From assembly GCF_937967675.1 (NCBI RefSeq), contig NZ_CALBSN010000080.1:1-35667 (forward strand): a stretch of 35,667 nucleotides of DNA, in the 5' to 3' direction. Source of the stretch: an uncultured Flavobacterium sp. GTDB lineage: Bacteria > Bacteroidota > Bacteroidia > Flavobacteriales > Flavobacteriaceae. A program made the translations under genes and the position numbers. Below are positions 14,768-22,208 of this stretch, piece by piece. The first letter of the stretch is position 1, and the number at the start of each line of letters is the position of its first letter. The notes beneath the pieces are model-generated. The model searched no databases, was not told the origin of the DNA, and saw only the letters and a list, made by a program, of their open reading frames with translations.

Positions 14768-16264
14768 TTACTTTGTGATTGAATTATATGCAAGATTTAA
14801 TTTGCTTATTACAATTTCAATTTCTTCTTCATTCAAATGTCCAAATCCAAAACGGATGGCACAGGTGTTTTTATCTTGATAAAGAATGGTCTTTGGCAGA
14901 AAGACATCTAATTTCGAAACTTCTTCAGCAAGTTGAATTAATGATATTGAAGGGTTAAATTCAATCCAAATGGCTAATCCACCAGAAGGCTTTTTATATC
15001 CAATAACTTCATTGAAATAACGCTTGAAACATTCGCAAGCAAAATCCCTTCTTTGTTTGTAAATGATGGTATTCTTTTTCAGTAAACGATGAATTTCACC
15101 TTCATAAATTAATTCCGAAAGCACTTGTTCTTGAATTAAGTCGCCCTGCTTGTCTAACATTTGTAAATAGTTTTTTGCTTCCAAAATCAAATTTTCAGGA
15201 GCCACTACAAATCCGGTTTGAAAACTTGGAAATAGTGATTGCCCCAGTTTTCCAAGATAAATCACCATTCCATTTCCATCTGAACTTGCCATAGGCAACA
15301 TAGCGGAACCGTCGAGTTGAAAATCATAATCAAAATCGTCTTCAATTATGGCAAATTGATATTTCTTAGCAAGTTGTAAAAGTTGTAATCTTCGTTCGGC
15401 AGACAAAGTGTTTGTAGTAGGATAATCGCGATTAGAACAGACATAAACACATCGAATTTTGCCTTTTGTAAAATGTTTTTCTATGTAATTAATGTCTAAT
15501 CCATTTTCATCAACGGGGATGGTTTTAATATCGGCTCTAGCTTCTTGAAAAATCATATTGGCATTATAATTACTCAAATTACCAACCAAAACAACGTCTT
15601 TTTTACGAATTAAAAGTTGCGAGATGATATACAAACTCATCTCGGTACTTCGAGTACTGATTAAATTTGTAGGTTTGATATGAAAACCTCGAGTTGCATT
15701 TAAAAAATTACACAATTGATTTTCAAACATAGAATAGCTGTTTTTTGATGTATTGTTCCATTTTGAAATCAATGATTTTCGCTTCATTGATGTACCATAC
15801 CATTTCGAAAATTCGTGAATAGGATGCAATCGTAAATCGGGTTGACCATCGTTTAAAATGTATTTTGCTTCTGAAAATTCTTGTGTTGATGCCAAGTGAA
15901 ACGAAGTTTCAAAAGGAAATCCTGTCGTTATAGGATAACTATATGCATCGTTTAGTTTGTTAGTACTTGCTTTGATAGTAACTGTTTTTGATCTTGGAAA
16001 TAAAACAAAAGCACCTTTATTTGGAATAATTTCTACCCAACCTTGAGCTCCTAATTCTTCATAAACGGCAACCGCAGTATTCCGATGGATGCTAAATAAT
16101 TGGCTAAATATTCTAGTGCCAGGCAATGCTGTTCCTTCTTTTAAATAGCCTCTTTGAATCGCATTTATTATTTGCTGTGCAATTTGAATATATACCGAAG
16201 TAGCACTTGTTTTATCAAATTGAATAAGTTCTTTTAATACCAAACTAACCGGACTATCTATCAT
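14768..16264 (-). CDS. MocR/GntR-type regulator with aminotransferase-like domain, PLP lysine replaced
   Basis: 498 residues. The N-terminal GntR winged helix (about residues 20-88: VYIQIAQQIINAIQRG, LPGTRIFSQLFSIHRNTAVAVYEEL) binds DNA. The rest is a fold-type I aminotransferase domain, the MocR architecture typified by PdxR and GabR. In the block that normally reads GTFSKSLFPGLR the sequence is GKLGQSLFPSFQ (residues 338-349). The Schiff-base lysine position therefore holds Gln342, and the conserved arginine after it is also Gln. The EDDFD block (309-313) is present, with Phe for Tyr. Covalent PLP binding is doubtful; the ligand is unknown. It is divergent from a TonB receptor gene across a 75-base gap containing an imperfect dyad, so control of that receptor and of itself is a reasonable inference. 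Confidence 0.87.
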   Translation of the reverse strand: MIDSPVSLVLKELIQFDKTSATSVYIQIAQQIINAIQRGYLKEGTALPGTRIFSQLFSIHRNTAVAVYEELGAQGWVEIIPNKGAFVLFPRSKTVTIKASTNKLNDAYSYPITTGFPFETSFHLASTQEFSEAKYILNDGQPDLRLHPIHEFSKWYGTSMKRKSLISKWNNTSKNSYSMFENQLCNFLNATRGFHIKPTNLISTRSTEMSLYIISQLLIRKKDVVLVGNLSNYNANMIFQEARADIKTIPVDENGLDINYIEKHFTKGKIRCVYVCSNRDYPTTNTLSAERRLQLLQLAKKYQFAIIEDDFDYDFQLDGSAMLPMASSDGNGMVIYLGKLGQSLFPSFQTGFVVAPENLILEAKNYLQMLDKQGDLIQEQVLSELIYEGEIHRLLKKNTIIYKQRRDFACECFKRYFNEVIGYKKPSGGLAIWIEFNPSISLIQLAEEVSKLDVFLPKTILYQDKNTCAIRFGFGHLNEEEIEIVISKLNLAYNSITK

Positions 16265-16271
16265 TTTAAAA

Positions 16272-16293
16272 CTGGACTATTTTAATCATCCGG
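16272..16293. promoter_or_regulatory. Imperfect dyad, candidate operator of the MocR-type regulator
   Basis: The 22-base sequence begins CTGGACTATTT and ends TAATCATCCGG. Eight of its eleven opposed positions pair (C.GGA..ATT against AAT..TCC.G). It begins 8 bases from the start codon of the regulator and lies 47 bases before the receptor ATG. Regulators of this kind commonly bind such sites in the divergent gap. The assignment rests on symmetry and position only. Confidence 0.4.
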
Positions 16294-16339
16294 AAAGTTA
16301 CGACTTTTGCACCGTTTTAAATAACCCAATATCGAATAA

Positions 16340-18160
16340 ATGAAAAAAGTATATTATTTAGTTCCCTTGCTAATGTTTGTATTAACTATGAATGCTCAGG
16401 AAAATGAACTTAAAACAGATTCACTAAAAGAAGCAGTCATTACATCTTCTCGTATCGATTTGCCTTTTAAAGAAAATTCAAGAACCATTCAAATTGTTAC
16501 TGCTGAAGATATTAAAAAATTAGGTGTGACAAATGTTGCCGATGCTTTACAACAAATTGCAGGAATTGATGTGCGTAGACAAGGAGTAAACGGAATGCAA
16601 TCGGATTTATATATAAGAGGCGGAAGTTTTGATCAAACATTGTTGTTAATAGATGGTATAAAAGTAGATGATGCTCAAACGGGTCATCATACTATGAATT
16701 TGGCTTTACCAATTGAAGTTATAAAAAGAATTGAAGTGATTAAAGGTCCTGCTGCTCGTATTTTTGGTCAAAATGCTTTTACTGGAGCAATTAATATTGT
16801 AACGAAAGATGTTGATGAAAATTCTTTAATTGCTAAAGTACAAGGTGGTTCTTTTGATCAATTTATTGCAGAAGTTACTGGAACTGTAAATCTGGAAGAA
16901 AGTAGTCATATTGTACATTTTTCAAAAAACTTTTCAGATGGATATCGTTATAATACTGATTTTGATAATACTAATTATGTTTTAAAAAGTCAGTTCAATA
17001 AAAATAAATTACCAATTGAATTACTAACAAGCTATTCAGAAAGAAAATTTGGTGCAAACGGGTTTTATGGTTTTACCAACTATATTGATCAATATGAAGA
17101 AACTCAAGCAAGTTTAATAGGTCTTTCAACGGTAATTAAAAGCGGAAATTTTACATGGAAACCAAGAATTTATTGGCGCAGAAACCAGGATTTATATTTA
17201 TTAGTTAGAAATACCCCATTAACATATAGAAATTTACATATTACTAATAAAGTTGCTGCTGAATTAAACGGTTCGTATCAATCAACGTTAGGAACAACTG
17301 GTTTTGGGGTTGAGTTTTCTAAATATCACATATCAAGTAATCGTTTAGGAGATAATCAAAGAGAAATTGCGAGTTTATTTTTAGAACATCGTTTCCAATT
17401 TTTCAACAACATTTTAGATGTTACTCCTGGAATTTCGGCTTCTTATTTTTCAGATTTTGATAATCAATTTTTTCCAGGTTTAGATATAGGAGTTAAAATT
17501 TCAGATAAATTTAGAGCTTACGGAAATATTGGGACTTCTTATAGAGTTCCTACATATACCAATTTATATTATACTTCTCCTGTAACCATAAGCAATCCCG
17601 ACTTAAATACAGAAGAAGCTTTTTCACAAGAAGTTGGTTTTAAATATATGAGTGATAGATTCAATATATCGATAGCTGCTTTTAATCGTGATGCTGATAA
17701 TTTAATCGATTATGTTCGTGAAAACACAACAGATGCTTGGCAAGCACAAAATATTCAAAGTGTAAATACAAAAGGATATGAAGCGCAAGCTGATTACTTT
17801 TTCATAATAAATAATTTACCACAAAAAATTCAGTTAGGTTATTCTTATTTAGATAACGATGTAAAGGCAAGTGAAGCTAATTTTTCTCAATATTCTATTA
17901 ACTCGATGAAACATCAATTCACAAGTAGTTTACAATTTAACTTCTTTAAAGGTTTAAATACAACTTTTGCTTATCGTTATGTAGAGCGTACAGCAGGAAT
18001 GAGCTATAATGTTTTTGATGCAAATGTTAGTTATAGAATAAAAGCGTTTGAACTATCTATGTTTGCTAACAATATTTTTAATGCAGATTATATTGAATCA
18101 GGAATGATTCCAATGCCAAAAGGGAATATGATGTTTGGAATTAAGTATTTATTTAAGTAA
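16340..18160 (+). CDS. TonB-dependent outer-membrane receptor (BtuB/FepA-like size)
   Basis: 606 residues. The signal peptide ends near MNAQ (residues 17-20). A TonB-box-like DSLKEAVITSSR is followed by the plug domain (IQIVTAEDIKKLGVTNVADALQQ, LYIRGGSFDQTLLLIDGIKV, IEVIKGPAARIFGQNAFTGAINIVTK) and a 22-strand-type beta-barrel ending in an aromatic strand (MMFGIKYLFK). It lacks the carboxypeptidase-like N-terminal extension of SusC proteins, so glycan uptake is less likely than uptake of a small cofactor or metal complex. The substrate cannot be read from the sequence. It probably belongs to the regulon of the divergent MocR-type gene. A terminator follows. Confidence 0.92.
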   Translation: MKKVYYLVPLLMFVLTMNAQENELKTDSLKEAVITSSRIDLPFKENSRTIQIVTAEDIKKLGVTNVADALQQIAGIDVRRQGVNGMQSDLYIRGGSFDQTLLLIDGIKVDDAQTGHHTMNLALPIEVIKRIEVIKGPAARIFGQNAFTGAINIVTKDVDENSLIAKVQGGSFDQFIAEVTGTVNLEESSHIVHFSKNFSDGYRYNTDFDNTNYVLKSQFNKNKLPIELLTSYSERKFGANGFYGFTNYIDQYEETQASLIGLSTVIKSGNFTWKPRIYWRRNQDLYLLVRNTPLTYRNLHITNKVAAELNGSYQSTLGTTGFGVEFSKYHISSNRLGDNQREIASLFLEHRFQFFNNILDVTPGISASYFSDFDNQFFPGLDIGVKISDKFRAYGNIGTSYRVPTYTNLYYTSPVTISNPDLNTEEAFSQEVGFKYMSDRFNISIAAFNRDADNLIDYVRENTTDAWQAQNIQSVNTKGYEAQADYFFIINNLPQKIQLGYSYLDNDVKASEANFSQYSINSMKHQFTSSLQFNFFKGLNTTFAYRYVERTAGMSYNVFDANVSYRIKAFELSMFANNIFNADYIESGMIPMPKGNMMFGIKYLFK

Positions 18161-18179
18161 AATAAAGTTTGTTAAGTGA

Positions 18180-18211
18180 AAGGGGACTGCAGCAATGTAG
18201 TCCTTTTTTTG
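18180..18211 (+). terminator. Terminator after the TonB receptor gene
   Basis: Stem GGACTGCA / TGTAGTCC (one G-T opposition) with loop GCAA, followed by a run of T residues. Confidence 0.85.
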
Positions 18212-18223
18212 TTTCTTGCCAAT

Positions 18224-18253
18224 AAAAAAAGTCCCGATTTAATCGGGACTTTG
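18224..18253 (-). terminator. Terminator of the minus-strand cold-shock gene
   Basis: Perfect palindrome AAAGTCCCGAT / ATCGGGACTTT around TTA. On the minus strand it runs into a T-tract, so it best serves the gene ending at 18284; on the plus strand the T-tract is interrupted. The same stem sequence reappears at 22161-22193. Confidence 0.85.
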
Positions 18254-18283
18254 TCTTTCTAGGTAATCAAAAAATATTATATA

Positions 18284-18481
18284 TTATTCGATAACTACTA
18301 CCTGAGCAGCTACTTTACCTTTTCTTCCTTCTTCTTCTTCGTAACTTACGCTGTCTCCTTCATTTAAAGATTCAACTTTCATTCCAGTAGCGTGTACGAA
18401 AATGTCTTTTCCAGTTTCATCATCAGTAATAAAACCGTAACCTTTTGATTCATTGAAGAACTTAACTTTACCTGTTCTCAT
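18284..18481 (-). CDS. Cold-shock domain protein
   Basis: 65-residue single OB-fold RNA/DNA-binding protein of the CspA type. RNP1 is KGYGFI (residues 13-18) and RNP2 DIFVHA (26-31). The start is the ATG at 18481, giving MRTGKVKFFN; an upstream ATG at 18511 would overlap the promoter. It likely acts as an RNA chaperone. The promoter is close, so the leader is only about 20 bases and there is no long cold-responsive leader as in E. coli cspA. Confidence 0.95.
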   Translation of the reverse strand: MRTGKVKFFNESKGYGFITDDETGKDIFVHATGMKVESLNEGDSVSYEEEEGRKGKVAAQVVVIE

Positions 18482-18508
18482 TGTGTATTGTAAAAAATTA
18501 ATAATTAT

Positions 18509-18538
18509 CAAAGATATACTTATTTACAACACAAACAA
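18509..18538 (-). promoter_or_regulatory. Promoter of the cold-shock gene
   Basis: On the minus strand, TTG (18536-18538), a 19-base spacer and TATCTTTG (18509-18516) match the -33/-7 pattern. The -7 box is identical to that of atpD. Confidence 0.7.
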
Positions 18539-18562
18539 GAAAAAGTTAAAAATATTTCAAAA

Positions 18563-18793
18563 TTACTGATTATCAGTATCTTCTTTTTTCTTTAAACCTA
18601 AGTTTAACATTCGTTCTCTAGTTTCTTTATTTTTAAATCTTGAATATAAAAACAAAGGCATTAAGACAAAAGTTACTAGTAAAATTCCAATTCCAATCCA
18701 CTTGTCGCCATTTAATCCGTTGTGTTTTTGAATGTATCCAAACGAAATAAATCCAACAATAATAAGGATAAGTACAATTAGAACTTTTTTCAT
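18563..18793 (-). CDS. Small two-helix membrane protein
   Basis: 76 residues, function not recognised. Two membrane segments are visible (about residues 3-21 and 31-50, GIGILLVTFVLMPLFLY). A charged cytoplasmic-type tail (FKNKETRERMLNLGLKKKEDTDNQ) follows. The ATG is 1 base after the aspS stop codon, so translation is probably coupled to aspS. The cold-shock gene downstream has its own promoter. Confidence 0.8.
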   Translation of the reverse strand: MKKVLIVLILIIVGFISFGYIQKHNGLNGDKWIGIGILLVTFVLMPLFLYSRFKNKETRERMLNLGLKKKEDTDNQ

Positions 18794-18794
18794 C

Positions 18795-20540
18795 TTATCT
18801 TAATTTAATATGCAATTCTTGTAATTGTGCTTCATCAATGGTTGAAGGCGCATCAATCATTACATCTCTTCCTGAATTGTTTTTAGGGAAAGCAATAAAA
18901 TCACGAATCGTTTCTTGTCCACCTAAAATAGAAACTAATCTATCCAATCCGAAAGCTAAACCTCCGTGTGGTGGTGCTCCAAATTCAAAAGCACTCATTA
19001 AGAAACCAAACTGCGCTTGTGCTTCTTCTTTGCTAAAACCTAACAAATCAAACATTCTTGATTGTAATTCTCTGTCGTGAATACGAATAGAACCGCCACC
19101 AATTTCGTTTCCGTTTAATACCATATCATAAGCATTAGCACGAACTTTTCCAGGTTCTGTTTCAATTAATGCCATGTCTTCTGGTTTTGGAGACGTAAAA
19201 GGATGGTGCATCGCGTGATATCTTCCGCTTTCTTCATCCCATTCTAATAATGGGAAATCAACTACCCATAATGGAGCAAATTCGTCTGATTTTCTCAAAC
19301 CTAAACGAGTAGCAACTTCCATTCTTAAAGCTGATAATTGCGTTCTTACTTTATTTGCATTACCCGATAAAATTAAAATTAAATCACCTGGTTTTGCATT
19401 GGTAATTTCAGCCCATTTTTTCAAATCTTCTTGATCGTAGAATTTGTCTACTGATGATTTAAAAGTTCCATCTTCTTCACATTTTACATATACCATTCCC
19501 GAAGCTCCAACTTGTGGGCGTTTTACCCAATCAATTAAAGCATCGATTTCTTTTCTTGTATAATTTGCGCAACCTGGCGCTGCGATTCCAACAACTAATT
19601 CAGCTGAATTGAATACTGGAAAATCTTTATGTTGGGCTACCGCATTTAACTCGCCAAATTTCATTTCAAAACGAATGTCTGGTTTGTCATTACCGTAGGT
19701 TTTCATTGCGTAATCGTAAGTAATTCTTGGGAATTTTTCTACTTCAATTCCTTTGATTTCTTTTAGTAAATGACGTGTTAAACCTTCAAACATATTTAAA
19801 ATGTCTTCTTGTTCTACGAATGCCATTTCACAGTCGATTTGTGTGAATTCTGGTTGACGGTCAGCACGTAAATCTTCATCACGGAAACATTTCACAATTT
19901 GGAAATATTTATCCATTCCACCTACCATCAACAACTGTTTGAATGTTTGTGGCGATTGTGGAAGTGCATAAAACTGCCCTTCGTTCATTCTACTTGGTAC
20001 CACGAAATCACGTGCGCCTTCTGGAGTAGATTTAATTAAATATGGCGTTTCTACATCGCAAAAACCTTGGTCAGAAAGATATTTTCTAACTTCCATCGAA
20101 ACTTTATGACGGAATAATAAGTTGTTTTTAACCGGATTTCTTCTGATGTCTAAATAACGATATTTCATACGAATGTCTTCACCACCATCGGTTTCATCTT
20201 CGATAGTAAATGGAGGCAATTGTGCTTCGTTTAAAATTGTTAGTTCGGTAACTAAAATTTCAATTTCACCCGTTGCCATATTTGGGTTCTTTGATTCGCG
20301 CTCAATAACAGTTCCTTTTACTTGAATAACAAATTCTCTTCCAAGCGATTTTGCTTTTTCAAAAACGGTTTTGTCAGTTCTTTGTTCGTCGAAAATTAAT
20401 TGGGTAATACCATAACGGTCACGTAAATCCACCCAAATCATAAAACCTTTATCTCTCGATTTTTGAACCCAACCTGCAAGGGTAACTTCTGTATTGATGT
20501 GTGAAGCGTTTAATTCACCACAGTTATGACTTCTGTACAT
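18795..20540 (-). CDS. aspS: Aspartyl-tRNA synthetase
   Basis: 581-residue class II synthetase charging tRNA(Asp) in the cytoplasm. The N-terminal OB-fold anticodon-binding domain contains LAGWVQKSRDKGFMIWVDLRDRYG. The class II core has motif 2 (KCFRDEDLRADRQPEFTQID) and motif 3 (AFGLDRLV near the end). The bacterial-type GAD insertion (about residues 285-410) is present, so this is the bacterial form and not the short archaeal one. The start MYRSHNCGEL is standard. It is divergent from the thioredoxin-like gene. Confidence 0.98.
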   Translation of the reverse strand: MYRSHNCGELNASHINTEVTLAGWVQKSRDKGFMIWVDLRDRYGITQLIFDEQRTDKTVFEKAKSLGREFVIQVKGTVIERESKNPNMATGEIEILVTELTILNEAQLPPFTIEDETDGGEDIRMKYRYLDIRRNPVKNNLLFRHKVSMEVRKYLSDQGFCDVETPYLIKSTPEGARDFVVPSRMNEGQFYALPQSPQTFKQLLMVGGMDKYFQIVKCFRDEDLRADRQPEFTQIDCEMAFVEQEDILNMFEGLTRHLLKEIKGIEVEKFPRITYDYAMKTYGNDKPDIRFEMKFGELNAVAQHKDFPVFNSAELVVGIAAPGCANYTRKEIDALIDWVKRPQVGASGMVYVKCEEDGTFKSSVDKFYDQEDLKKWAEITNAKPGDLILILSGNANKVRTQLSALRMEVATRLGLRKSDEFAPLWVVDFPLLEWDEESGRYHAMHHPFTSPKPEDMALIETEPGKVRANAYDMVLNGNEIGGGSIRIHDRELQSRMFDLLGFSKEEAQAQFGFLMSAFEFGAPPHGGLAFGLDRLVSILGGQETIRDFIAFPKNNSGRDVMIDAPSTIDEAQLQELHIKLR

Positions 20541-20556
20541 TTCTTGAAATTTTTTG

Positions 20557-20564
20557 CAAATGTA
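20557..20564 (-). promoter_or_regulatory. Probable -7 box of aspS
   Basis: On the minus strand it reads TACATTTG, 16 bases before the aspS ATG. No TTG element was seen at the standard spacing. The short distance implies a leader of only about ten bases. Confidence 0.45.
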
Positions 20565-20598
20565 GTAACAAATATTAATTTTATTCGTTTAATTTTAA

Positions 20599-20606
20599 TA
20601 GATTTG
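20599..20606 (+). promoter_or_regulatory. Probable -7 box of the thioredoxin-like gene
   Basis: TAGATTTG matches TAnnTTTG and lies 25 bases before the ATG at 20632. No clear -33 element. Confidence 0.45.
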
Positions 20607-20631
20607 ATACAATAAATAACACTTTTAAAAC

Positions 20632-21639
20632 ATGAAAAAAGCATTCTTTTTGTTTTTTGTAGCAATTTTTTCTGGTTTTGCTCAAAATACACCTAATACC
20701 GTTTCATTAAACGTTAAAATCACCAATAGATTTTCAGATACGATTACCATTTCTTCAGGTAGAACATTTAAGCAAAAAGTAGGAATTAATAAAAAAGGGG
20801 AATTTCAAACCACTTTTGAAGCTTTAAAAGATGGAGGCTTATATCGTTTGAATGATGGAAACGAAGGGACAACAATGTTTTTGAAAAATGGTTATGATTT
20901 AACTTTAACTTTAGATACTAAAGATTTTGATGAAACTATTGTTTATAAAGGGAAAGGTGCTAATGAAAACAATTATTTAGCCCAAAAAGCTATGTCAGAT
21001 GAAAAGTTTGAAATGGATTTAGAGGCTTTATTTGATGCTGATGAAGCTACATTTAAAGAAGCATTGTCTAAAAAGAAAGCGGATGATTTAAAAATGATTG
21101 ACGGAAAAGGTTTAGATGAAACTTTGGTTAACATGTTACGCCCTTCTTTTGAACAAGAAGAAAAATTCTTATTGGATTATTATAAACAAAAAGTAGCCGC
21201 TAAGAAAATGGAAGGTGTTGTTTCACCATCATTTGATTACGAAAACCACAAAGGTGGAAAAACTAAATTAGAAGATTTAAGAGGAAAATATGTCTATATC
21301 GATGTTTGGGCAACTTGGTGTGGACCATGTTTGGCTGAGATTCCTCACTTAAAGAAAGTAGAAGAAAAATATCACGGAAAAAACATTGAGTTTGTAAGTA
21401 TTTCTGTAGATACCGATAAGGATCATGAAAAATGGAAAAAAATGGTGGTTTCTAAAGAATTAGGAGGAATACAATTATTCGCGGATAAAAACTGGACCTC
21501 AGATTTTATAAAAGCTTTCGGAATTAATGCAATACCAAGATTTATTTTAATTGGACCTGATGGGAAAGTAATTAAAGCTGATGCAGCGCGTCCTTCATCA
21601 GTAGCTTTAATTGAATTATTAGATAGTTTAGTGAAGTAA
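20632..21639 (+). CDS. Exported TlpA/ResA-like thiol-disulfide oxidoreductase
   Basis: 335 residues. A signal peptide ends at SGFAQ (residues 14-18), so the protein is periplasmic or envelope-attached. An N-terminal beta-rich domain (about 20-110) resembles the DUF4369-type domain found in front of thioredoxins in Bacteroidetes. A helical linker (115-195) follows. The C-terminal thioredoxin domain has the redox motif WCGPC at 229-233 and the cis-proline loop AIPRF. It probably reduces or rearranges disulfides in the envelope. It is a single gene closed by a terminator. Confidence 0.93.
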   Translation: MKKAFFLFFVAIFSGFAQNTPNTVSLNVKITNRFSDTITISSGRTFKQKVGINKKGEFQTTFEALKDGGLYRLNDGNEGTTMFLKNGYDLTLTLDTKDFDETIVYKGKGANENNYLAQKAMSDEKFEMDLEALFDADEATFKEALSKKKADDLKMIDGKGLDETLVNMLRPSFEQEEKFLLDYYKQKVAAKKMEGVVSPSFDYENHKGGKTKLEDLRGKYVYIDVWATWCGPCLAEIPHLKKVEEKYHGKNIEFVSISVDTDKDHEKWKKMVVSKELGGIQLFADKNWTSDFIKAFGINAIPRFILIGPDGKVIKADAARPSSVALIELLDSLVK

Positions 21640-21660
21640 TTTCATATATAGTTATATTAT

Positions 21661-21692
21661 TTAAAGCCAATACATTACGTATTGGCTTTTTC
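21661..21692 (+). terminator. Terminator after the thioredoxin-like gene
   Basis: Stem AAAGCCAATAC / GTATTGGCTTT with loop ATTAC and a short T run. Confidence 0.85.
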
Positions 21693-21759
21693 AATGTTAA
21701 GTTTTTATCTAATGTTACCAAATTGTTAAGTAAAAGTTTTTTTATTGTAAATTAAATTT

Positions 21760-21767
21760 TATATTTG
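21760..21767 (+). promoter_or_regulatory. Probable -7 box of the MORN-type gene
   Basis: TATATTTG matches TAnnTTTG, 33 bases before the ATG at 21801. No TTG at the expected distance. Confidence 0.4.
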
Positions 21768-21800
21768 TTACTATAATGTTAACCTATAAAAGAAAAGAGT

Positions 21801-22145
21801 ATGAAAAAAGTAGTAATTGCAATAGTTTTATTGGTTTCAAGTTTGTCATTTGCACAAGAAGTTAAGCCAAAATTTGAAGTGGTTGACCAAATGGTAAAAG
21901 CAACTTATTATTATGATAACGGACAAGTAAAACAAGAGGGGTATTACTTAGACGGAAAATTACATGGAAAATGGGTTGCATTTAATGAGGATGGTACAAA
22001 GCAATCGATGGGAGAATATAATAATGGAGCTAAATCTGGAAAATGGTTTTTCTGGAGTGAAGATTCTTTAAGCGAAGTTGATTTTTTAGATAGCAGAATA
22101 GCTGAAGTAAAAAAATGGTCAAAAGATGTTTTAGTAAAAAATTAA
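21801..22145 (+). CDS. Exported MORN-repeat-type small protein
   Basis: 114 residues. The signal peptide ends at LSFAQ (about residue 19). The mature part holds two to three MORN-variant (YwqK-like) repeats: YYYDNGQVKQEGYYLDGKLHG, KWVAFNEDGTKQSMGEYNNGAKSG and KWFFWSEDSL. Such repeats form stacked beta-hairpins and are frequent in small secreted Bacteroidetes proteins; their role is not known. It has its own -7 box and a bidirectional terminator after it, so it is monocistronic. Confidence 0.85.
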   Translation: MKKVVIAIVLLVSSLSFAQEVKPKFEVVDQMVKATYYYDNGQVKQEGYYLDGKLHGKWVAFNEDGTKQSMGEYNNGAKSGKWFFWSEDSLSEVDFLDSRIAEVKKWSKDVLVKN

Positions 22146-22160
22146 TTTTATTTTAAATAT

Positions 22161-22193
22161 AAAAAAAGTCCCGATGAACATCGGGACTTTTTT
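22161..22193. terminator. Bidirectional terminator between the MORN-type gene and the RND operon
   Basis: Stem AAAAAAAGTCCCGAT / ATCGGGACTTTTTT with loop GAAC. It has a T-tract on either strand and so serves both convergent transcripts. The core is the same as in the terminator at 18224-18253. Confidence 0.92.
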
Positions 22194-22208
22194 GTTGTAT
22201 ACTTGATT

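Noticed and set aside
16294..16320. TACGACTTTTG as -7 box of the TonB receptor gene
   Set aside because: Spacing inside the box is wrong (extra bases between TA and TTTG), so I do not call it a promoter.
18838..19080. Plus-strand open frame opposite aspS
   Set aside because: Antisense to conserved AspRS motif 3 region; no start context or family similarity.
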